NCBI RefSeq assembly: GCF_004011695.2
Contig: NC_082413.1
Coordinates: forward strand, 682,001 to 746,000
Origin: Ascochyta rabiei
Lineage: Eukaryota; Ascomycota; Dothideomycetes; Pleosporales; Didymellaceae
Direction: 5' to 3'
DNA: 64,000 nucleotides
This document shows, in pieces, positions 57,269 through 64,000 of this stretch (position 1 is its first letter; every line of letters starts with the position of its first letter). The position numbers and the translations under genes are program-made. The notes under the pieces are model-generated. The model saw only the letters and a list, made by a program, of their open reading frames with translations, was not told where the DNA came from and made no database searches.

Positions 57269-58210
57269 ATGGCTACTCCTAACCTTCTCACTATCCCTGT
57301 CGAGCTTCGGGAGTTGATCTACGGCTTCCTCTTCAGTTCTTACACCGTCCTCCGTGGCTTCCAGCATACCAGCAAGCCAGAAGCGCAATCTAGCTCCTCA
57401 CCTCGTGCAGCCTTGCTGCTCACATGCCGCCAAATTCACGCCGAAGCCTGGCGCCACCTCCCATTGAATTGCACCCTCCACTTCCGCGATACGGAGAACA
57501 TACTCGATACCCTCCTATCTGTTAGCCAAAGCGTTGTTACCCGGCTTCGTTACCTCCGTGTTCGCGCCTTCCCATTTCCGCTCTATGCAGACGACAAGGC
57601 AGGATACTATCCCACGTACTACTTCGCCAATGCATTGAGCCTGCTTCCAGGCCTCTGCCTTGATGTACTAGAAGTTGAGGACTGCTGGCATGGCTGCGGA
57701 CAGGGCGATGGCTGGCGCGACGTCACCACGTACATGGATATCGAAGCCTTGTTGAAGTGTGATGCATGGAGGAAACTCGTCTACACAACCCCATGCACCG
57801 ATTTCATCGCCTCGGGCTACGATCACCGACAGAAACGGCAGCAGCAGCCAGAGAACTGGGATGCTCTACTCAAGGCACGCGATGGCGAAGCATCGGGGGC
57901 GAATGTGCAGATGTGGATAGTACCCACCAAACAAGGCGACGCTAGAGATGAAGACCGAACAGAAGATGGCCGCAAAATGCATGAATGGTCCGCGCGGCCG
58001 GGACACGAGATCATCCAGAACTGGCGACTGGCAGGGCCAGAGCAGAGCCTTAAAGGCGAGGTGAGGATTGTTGCAACACGGGGGAAGAGAGCGAGGGCTG
58101 TGCAGTTGGGGTTACAGGAGAAGATGGGATGGAGGGATCTGAAGGAGCAGGAGGGTGGATTCGTTAGAGAAGGTATGAGCTCTCTGTTGGAGGAAGCGGG
58201 CGAAGGCTAA
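57269..58210 (+). CDS. F-box-like / 2EXR-type protein, 313 aa
   Basis: A single exon. The N-terminus LLTIPVELRELIYGFLF is the degenerate F-box-like motif common in fungal proteins, followed by ALLLTCRQIHAEAWRHLPLN, the usual second half. The rest is not repeat-like and contains a Trp- and Cys-containing segment (DVLEVEDCWHGCGQGDGWRD). There is no membrane helix. Such proteins are numerous in filamentous ascomycetes and mostly uncharacterised; an SCF ubiquitin ligase role is possible but not shown by the sequence. The upstream region has no in-frame ATG that would extend it convincingly. Confidence 0.75.
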   Translation: MATPNLLTIPVELRELIYGFLFSSYTVLRGFQHTSKPEAQSSSSPRAALLLTCRQIHAEAWRHLPLNCTLHFRDTENILDTLLSVSQSVVTRLRYLRVRAFPFPLYADDKAGYYPTYYFANALSLLPGLCLDVLEVEDCWHGCGQGDGWRDVTTYMDIEALLKCDAWRKLVYTTPCTDFIASGYDHRQKRQQQPENWDALLKARDGEASGANVQMWIVPTKQGDARDEDRTEDGRKMHEWSARPGHEIIQNWRLAGPEQSLKGEVRIVATRGKRARAVQLGLQEKMGWRDLKEQEGGFVREGMSSLLEEAGEG

Positions 58211-58968
58211 TGAAGCACAGATTGGAACCCTTACCACAACGACATGGCTGATGCAATGGGTTGGATGTATGGAGGTTGGAGCAGGAGAATGCACCTTGCC
58301 AGCCAGGCCATGAGTGGCTGATTGCTGTACCGCGTTTCTTTCTGGATTGTGGGAGGCAGGGCAGCGGCGTGGTAGAATCGACACGGACTCTTCGTTTGGT
58401 GTTTACATCCTACCCTACTTAGGTATTGCAGTCACGAGATGCAAGAGAACAGGGATGGATGTGTTGCTTTCCAATTGCCTGCAAGCCTGCCCAGCACTGA
58501 CAAGTGGCTCAGACCTCCAAGTGGCTACTCGCTTTGCACGTGTTCCCGCCTGATGGTGTGCCTTGAAGCAATCGAGGCGTGGGCCGGCTGCCCTTGCCGC
58601 GAACGAGCAACATGACTCCACCTGGACAAGAGGCCGTGGCCCAAACGAGCGGCACTTTGATCCTCGGAGAACAAGTGGCCCAGCCGCACGCAGAGAGTCG
58701 AATTGCGGTGTGACATGTGCACTGTAGCATCGCGCGCTGCACTCGCGACCCCGCTAGCGCGACTGCCGTTCCCGCAACAACGAGCGGTTTGTTTACGTCA
58801 ACGAGGCGCGAACCATCTGGAGTAGAACACCCGACTGCCTCCGCCCAATATGCCAGACGTGTCCCTGCTCTAGTCTGCACAAGCTTCCACTGCGCTGCTC
58901 CCCTCCACCGTGTCCACCGCCTGCGTTACAGCACACGCACTCTCCCTCCCCTCGTCGCTGCCTTCGCA
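58211..58968. promoter_or_regulatory. Spacer and promoter of the Drf_GBD gene
   Basis: About 760 bp. The frame of the next gene is open upstream to 58717, but the composition changes to Arg/Thr/Cys-rich before the ATG at 58969, so I treat that as leader sequence. Confidence 0.45.
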
Positions 58969-61708
58969 ATGGCAGCGCCTGCGCCCGCCCCCACGGCAGG
59001 GCATCGACGCCACAAGTCGGCCTCGGTCCTCAAGTCCATCATCGGCCAGCATAAGCGCTCGCCGTCCGACGGTACTGCCCTCAAGGTCGCCCCCGTGACT
59101 GCGCCCGTAGCTGCGCCCTACATTCCTATGCCGTCTGCGACCATGGATGCGCCGCCGCTGTTGCCGCCCGACCACCCGCACAGCCAGCTATGGAACGCCA
59201 GCAACGAGATCGAGAACCTCCCCATCCTCCCGCCCTCCCCGCGCAAGCAGCCGCAGGACCCCCGCAGCTCGAGCCCCAGAAAGGGCTTGCACAAGAAGAC
59301 GCTCAGCTCCGTGTCGCTGCGCACACTCGGCATAGACAAGGCAAAGGAGAAGCAATCCGTCCATCCCAGACGTCCGCAGGAGGAAGAACCCGTCTTCGAG
59401 AAGTCGAAGAAAACCAAGTCGTCAACCCACCTGGCCTCCATGTTTGGCAAGAGCAAGTCCAAGAAGACAGCACACTCGCCGACCAAGGACAAGGAGAACA
59501 CAGCTCCCTTCAGCTCAGCCGTTTCCTCGGAACCACCACGGACTCCCATCTGGGCTCAATTCAGCTCGCAGCCCCTGCAAGACATCACGACCACCACGAA
59601 AGTCCCGCTCAACGACCAGCGCCGTAGCCTCGAAGACGACATCGCCGTGTACACTCCGCAAAACTACTCGCCATCAAAGCAGCGCGACTCCTTCGACATT
59701 GGCCAACCCTCTCTTCAGAAGCGGCCTACGCCGAAAGAGCGACCAAAGTCCATGCACGTACCTAAGACCATGTCCACGGCCTCACTGCTAGACACATTTT
59801 CGCGGAAGAAGAACGCCGATCGCCCTCCGTTGATAGACACGCACGGCAACGGAGAGAGGACACGAGACAGCTCGCCATCGAAGAGCAAGCCTACAAGACC
59901 TGCGCTGGGACGCGCCAGCACAGATACCGGAAGGCAGTTCATGACGATCGGAGCGATGGAGCCTCCCCCGAGTCCAACGAAGAAGCCAAATAGAGTCATG
60001 GCAGCTGTTGCTGCATTCAACGGCAAAGCAAAGCAGACAGACGCTGCACCGGCATCGCCCACCAAGCTTGACCTGAAGGTGGTGGATGCCGAGTTCGAGG
60101 AAGTTCTGGTAGGTTTGCAGATTCGCAGACACAGGATCAGCAGTTGACAATGTCCAGGAATCGCGAAACATTCCCACACATCAGCGTGCCGCGATGCGGA
60201 CGTTGAAAATCGAAGTCAAAGCTGACTTTGTTCGAACGCACAAGCTCGACACACCACGGTTGTCCACGACCTCCATTTCGTCTATAGGGGAAGGCGAAGG
60301 CAAAGGCATTTCCAAGCTAGGACCCAGTAAATCCACCAAGTCGAGAAACGACTCTACGCAAGAAGAACATCTAACGCTGCAGACAAGCAAAGCAGATGGC
60401 ACCAAGCGCGAGCGCCCGACAAGCAGGACGTTTACGTTCAACAGGAGTAACTCTCCAACCAAGAAACAGCGAGCCACGGAACTAGGCACAAACGCAAAGC
60501 CTAGTCCAATCCCGAAATCTCCATCTTCTAGGTCTCTCATCTCAGACGCGGCCTCGAACAGATCCGTCTCCAACAGCTCCAAGACGGTCAAGTCCGCAGA
60601 GTTCATCAACTACCTCAAGAAAACACCGAAGCCTCAGGATGTCGAAGTAGGGAAGCTGCACAAGCTTCGTTTGTTACTGCGGAACGAGACAGTCGATTGG
60701 GTAGACACGTTCATCCAGGACGGCGGCATGCTAGAGCTCGTCGGTCTTCTCCACCGAATCATGGAAATCGAATGGCGCGAAGACCACGAAGACACACTCC
60801 TTCACGAATTACTCCGTTGTCTGAAAGGCTTATGTACAACGGATAGCGCCCTCAAACAACTCGCCAGTATCTCCTCCACCCTATATCCAGCCCTCCTCGG
60901 TATGCTCTTCGATGAAGAGCACAAAGGGCCTAGCGAGTTCACTACCCGCGAGCTCATGATTCAGATCATCTTCGCTCACATCGACATGGCGCCCGAATCC
61001 CAACTCCCTTCCCGCGCAACAGAACTCATCGGCTACCTGCGCGACCCTGTCAAAGAAAAGGAATCCTCCACGGTTCCCTTTATCCTGCAAATGCACACCT
61101 CCCGCCCTTACCAAGTCTGGTGCAAGGAAATGACAAACGTCACGAAAGAGGTCTTTTGGATCTTCATCCACCACCTGAACGTCATCCCTGTTCCCCCGGC
61201 GCCCTCGACAGACACGCCACCCAAAAGCTATGCAAAGATACACTTCCCCGGCCCCCGTGCAATCGTCCCTGCGGCTCCTTACGTTGGCGGTGTGGAGTGG
61301 GACGCAACGAATTACGTCGCCACACACATTGATCTTCTCAACGGACTGCTCGCATCTTTGCCTACTCGGCAAGCTCGCAACGGACTCCGCGAAGAGCTCC
61401 GAATTTCGGGCTTCGAGAAGCTCATGGGCCACCTCCGGGCTTGTAATCCCAAGTACTACGGCGCTGTGCACGACAGCATCAAAGTCTGGGTCGGAGCAGC
61501 GCTCGAGGACGACTGGGATGTCAAGGCTGTACGAATGGGCAGTGGAGACAAGAACGGGAGCAGCAGTCCTGTGAAGATGAGTCCGAAGAAGAAGGCAGAG
61601 CCAGCGCCGCAGATCGACGTGCCCAAACTCGATCTTGGGCTCGCGTTTGACAGAGAGATTGATATTGGCGGACCTGTGGGTGGGCGCAAGGACGATGCCT
61701 GGATTTAA
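58969..61708 (+). CDS. Diaphanous GTPase-binding-domain (Drf_GBD/FH3-like) protein without FH2, 896 aa
   Basis: Exons are 58969-60108 and 60158-61708; the 49-nt intron (GTAGGT...CCAG) joins EEVL to ESRNIPTHQRAAMRTLKIEV, which rebuilds the start of a formin-type GTPase-binding domain. The first 380 residues are disordered, basic and Ser/Pro-rich with several SPxK sites, suggesting cyclin-dependent or proline-directed phosphorylation. The folded part runs from about 500 to 820 (KSAEFINYLKKTPKPQDVEV onward, then LRLLLRNETVDWVDTFIQDG), typical of armadillo-like formin N-termini. No FH1 or FH2 actin-assembly domain follows; the protein ends in a short Lys/Pro-rich tail. It may bind a Rho-family GTPase and act in polarity or septation, by family analogy only. 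I chose ATG 58969 because composition matches from there. Confidence 0.82.
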
Positions 61709-62289
61709 TCATCGACTCGTTCAGCACAAGCACATTGGATACTGCGGCGTAGTATCAGTTGGATCATTCCCTTACGGTCCCCGGCGCCGGTATGGACGGG
61801 TTTGGGGTGTTTTTCTATTTTGCACTCTGGATACTCCTGTCTCCTCCCCCACCTTCCTTCTTTCCGGCACACAGCGGCCACTTCAGCATATCTAACGACT
61901 TCCAACGACCCATGACGACCCCCTCGAGACGGCGCGCTCCTCCTCTCATTTTTGATTATTTCCTTTTTTCCGAGTTTTCATCTTCTACATGGACAAAGAG
62001 AGTCGCTGCGGAGTAGACTTGACTCGACTCGAGCGGATCTGTCTTGTCCTGCCATGTCGTGTCTCGCCTGACCCCGACCCAACCTTTCAACTAGCAATTG
62101 TACATATACACATCACACTGCATCAGCATACCAACTTCCTTTTTTTCTTTTAATTTTTTTCCCGCGCTCTTTTTTTGTTCCTTTTCCCTCGAGCTTGTGG
62201 TACCTGGCGTCGGAGTCGAGCGTGCATTGCGTTTTGCGTTTTGCATTCTGCGTATTGAGTATTGAGTACTGGGTAGTCTGAGCAGCGGC

Positions 62290-62324
62290 AGTAGTAGTAG
62301 TAGTAGTAGTAGCAGTAGCAGTAG
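62290..62324. repeat. AGT trinucleotide microsatellite
   Basis: About eleven AGT units, interrupted by AGC near the right end. Confidence 0.9.
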
Positions 62325-62388
62325 CGATCCATCGTAATCAGTGCGTTTCGTCATAGTCATGTGACGTGCATGTCATGTCGTAGTCCAT

Positions 62389-62423
62389 ACACCCACACCC
62401 ACACCCACACCCACACACCCACC
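62389..62423. repeat. ACACCC hexamer repeat
   Basis: Roughly five tandem units of ACACCC/CACCCA, followed by a single CCTAACCCT. It is too short and of the wrong unit to be a telomere. Confidence 0.85.
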
Positions 62424-62917
62424 TAACCCTCCCTCGCCCCCCTCCAGGACATCCTCAAGTGCAGGCTAGACGGCGCATGCATACTTCCTAGTCCCAGACT
62501 ACACACGCACCCTCGATTCCAAACGCCGCTCACGGCACACCTCCACCCCATGTAGCTCCTGGAGCGTGTCCGTCGTGCCTGGTGCGTGGCTGGTGCAGGG
62601 AAGGATGCAGATGTGTATAAATGATACAAACACATCAAGACCACGCACCCACTCAAGACCCGCCAAACCCCCCAAAAAAACAGCACAGACAAAGACACAG
62701 ATCCAAACACGCCAAGCGCCTCCTCCACGTCCACGCTGCGAATCCTCGATTCCCAAGGACCGAGATGGCCTTTGGGGAGAGCCTGGTGGATGGGTTGAGG
62801 AGTGTGTGAGCGTGTGAGTAGATCATCAAAAGAGTAGGACGCCTCAGGATAACTAGAGGGGAGGGTTGATGGCGAGGAAGAGTGAGTGTTGGTTGTGTAG
62901 TGATAGCTACTTTGTTA

Positions 62918-63182
62918 TAGTTGAGTGGCTGGTGGATTTGTAAACATGTTGATCTAGTCTAACTAGTGTATTCTGGTGCTGGAGAAGTAATAAGAGGTCT
63001 AGAATCGAATAGTAGGTGGAGGTTATTAGGAAAACGCGCTGTCTTTAGTGATTTAAAAAAATGAAGCTGTTAAGTAAAGATAGGTATTTTATAGTTTTTG
63101 AGTGTAGAATTATCTGGTGATAACAGAGATTGTAGTAGTATTATATAGATTCTGTACTTCTACAGTAATGGATACTTCTTAA
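62918..63182. repeat. Left copy of a tandem duplication, AT-enriched and RIP-like
   Basis: This segment aligns with the sequence starting at 63183, offset about 250-265 bases. Clear anchors are 62971-63000 with 63232-63261 and 63043 onward with 63296 onward. Where they differ, the left copy mostly has A or T where the right copy has G or C, the signature of repeat-induced point mutation. Confidence 0.75.
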
Positions 63183-63440
63183 TAGCTTAGTAGCTAATAG
63201 TTCTGGAATTGTGTTAACCTAGCTCAACGTTTTCTAGCACTGTAGGAGCGATGAGAGGTCTGGGGAAGCAGGCAGGGGCTACAGGAAGACGCCATCTTTG
63301 GTGATCGGAGGATGAGGCTGTTGAGAAGAGGCGGGTATGTTGTGGTCGATGAGTTAGAATTGTCTAATCGGCGACGACGGGAGTTGCGGTATCGTTGTGC
63401 AGATTGTGTGCTCTGTGCCTGAGCGATCTGGCGATCCCAG
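63183..63440. repeat. Right copy of the tandem duplication, less mutated
   Basis: GC-richer partner of the 62918-63182 segment, lying in the 3' flank of the BRAP2-like gene. Its right limit is approximate because the alignment fades after about 63420. Confidence 0.7.
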
Positions 63441-63604
63441 AGAGCGAGCATAGCCTTGTCCTCCTCGATGGCATCGATCTTGCATTCCTCCTGAGCTTGG
63501 GGCTCCTTCGCCTGGAAGTCTTTCGTGGCGTCCACGTTCTGTTGGCTACGGCCGCCAGCGGCTCCGGCTACGAGTTCGAGTTCCTTCTTCCTGATTCGTG
63601 GCTC

Positions 63605-64000
63605 CTACACCTTCTTCCCTTTGCCCTTCTTTTTCTTGCCAACTTCAATCGTCCCGCCTTCTACCTCTCCTTCCTGCAGGCCAAAAACCTCGTTTGCTTG
63701 CATTTCCTTGATCTTCTGCGCGCCGCTAATGAACATGGTGAGGTCATGGTTCTGCTCTTCCAAATCCGCTTTCTGCGCATCCAATGCTTTCACCTTGGCT
63801 GCAGCGTCCGCAGCAATCTTCTCAAGATGCCTGATCCGCGCGAGGAGAGAGTCATTGACAGTCTTCTCTTCCTTGTATTGTTTGGTCAAGGTACGTGCAA
63901 GGTCTGCTGCCGACGTTGCCTTCTGCATGTTGCGCGCGCTCTCCTTCTCTAGGCTGGCCATGGTAGCCACAGCTTCGGAATGTTGGAGTTCCAGAGCCTT
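63605..64000 (-). CDS. BRAP2/Etp1-like protein, C-terminal part (5' end outside window)
   Basis: The frame is open from the right edge (64000) to a TAG at 63607-63605, so 131 C-terminal residues are visible. They form a coiled coil (ARTLTKQYKEEKTVNDSLLA; ADLEEQNHDLTMFIS) followed by EVFGLQEGEVEGGTIEV and a Lys-rich end (KKKKGKGKK). This ending matches the C-terminus of fungal BRAP2/Etp1 proteins, RING and UBP-type zinc finger proteins implicated in ubiquitin signalling and ethanol tolerance; the RING and UBP domains would lie outside the window. The same frame stays open for another 127 codons after the TAG, to 63224. Confidence 0.65.
   Translation of the reverse strand, partial: KALELQHSEAVATMASLEKESARNMQKATSAADLARTLTKQYKEEKTVNDSLLARIRHLEKIAADAAAKVKALDAQKADLEEQNHDLTMFISGAQKIKEMQANEVFGLQEGEVEGGTIEVGKKKKGKGKKV

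Larger units (their letters stand above)
61709..62917. other. 1.2 kb spacer with simple repeats
   Basis: No gene. Simple repeats at 62290-62324 and 62389-62423 are listed separately. The + strand has T-rich tracts at 62140-62180. Short open frames here are low complexity. Confidence 0.45.

Noticed and set aside
62389..62430. Possible telomere or subtelomere from the ACACCC repeat and CCTAACCCT
   Set aside because: Only one telomere-like unit occurs, and genes continue on both sides.
1..64000. CRISPR arrays, bacterial-type operons, tRNA or rRNA genes
   Set aside because: The DNA is eukaryotic nuclear; I found no regularly spaced repeats and no convincing tRNA T-loop/A-box pair by eye, though a tRNA search program could still find one.

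Overview
This is nuclear DNA from a filamentous ascomycete (Pezizomycotina). The genes are interrupted by short introns, mostly 46-65 nt, with GT...AG borders and CTAAC/CTGAC-like branch sites. Spacers are compact, both strands are used, and one repeat carries the directional C-to-T/G-to-A changes of repeat-induced point mutation (RIP). The gene repertoire suggests a dothideomycete, probably Pleosporales, but that placement is inferred from protein style and not proven here. I rebuilt exon structures by hand from reading frames and splice signals; nearly all joins keep phase exactly.

Layout. 1-9 kb: end of an unidentified gene, a 1533-residue mucin-like single-pass membrane protein, and a short-chain dehydrogenase. 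9-21.5 kb is a housekeeping block: mitochondrial Obg GTPase (MTG2), the Nup98-Nup96 precursor (NUP145), a centrin (CDC31) divergent from it, and the complex I 51-kDa subunit. 21.5-32.3 kb is more accessory: a gene-poor 2.2 kb, a patatin-like phospholipase, a small multi-pass membrane protein, a secreted Cys-rich protein, then GPI mannosyltransferase GPI18. 32.6-35.4 kb: ribosomal protein eL8 and an ornithine cyclodeaminase/mu-crystallin family protein.

35.8-43.4 kb is the most unusual part. It holds an uncharacterised frameshifted ORF, a secreted multi-module protein gene with an in-frame TAG, a lost splice acceptor and a Kex2-bounded amphipathic repeat, an AT-rich island, and a two-domain multicopper oxidase lacking three of the eight expected trinuclear-cluster histidines. 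45-61.7 kb returns to housekeeping: BLM10/PA200, GINS subunit PSF3, a conserved protein of unknown function, a cis-prenyltransferase (RER2-like), an F-box-like protein and a Drf_GBD-containing protein. The right edge carries a tandem repeat whose left copy looks RIP-mutated, beside the C-terminus of a BRAP2/Etp1-like protein.

Functional links are loose, as usual for fungal chromosomes. NUP145 and CDC31 share a divergent promoter region and both proteins act at nuclear pores. BLM10 and PSF3 are also divergent. The best candidates for undescribed biology are the secreted modular gene at 36.5-39.9 kb with its downstream ORF, and the degenerate multicopper oxidase.
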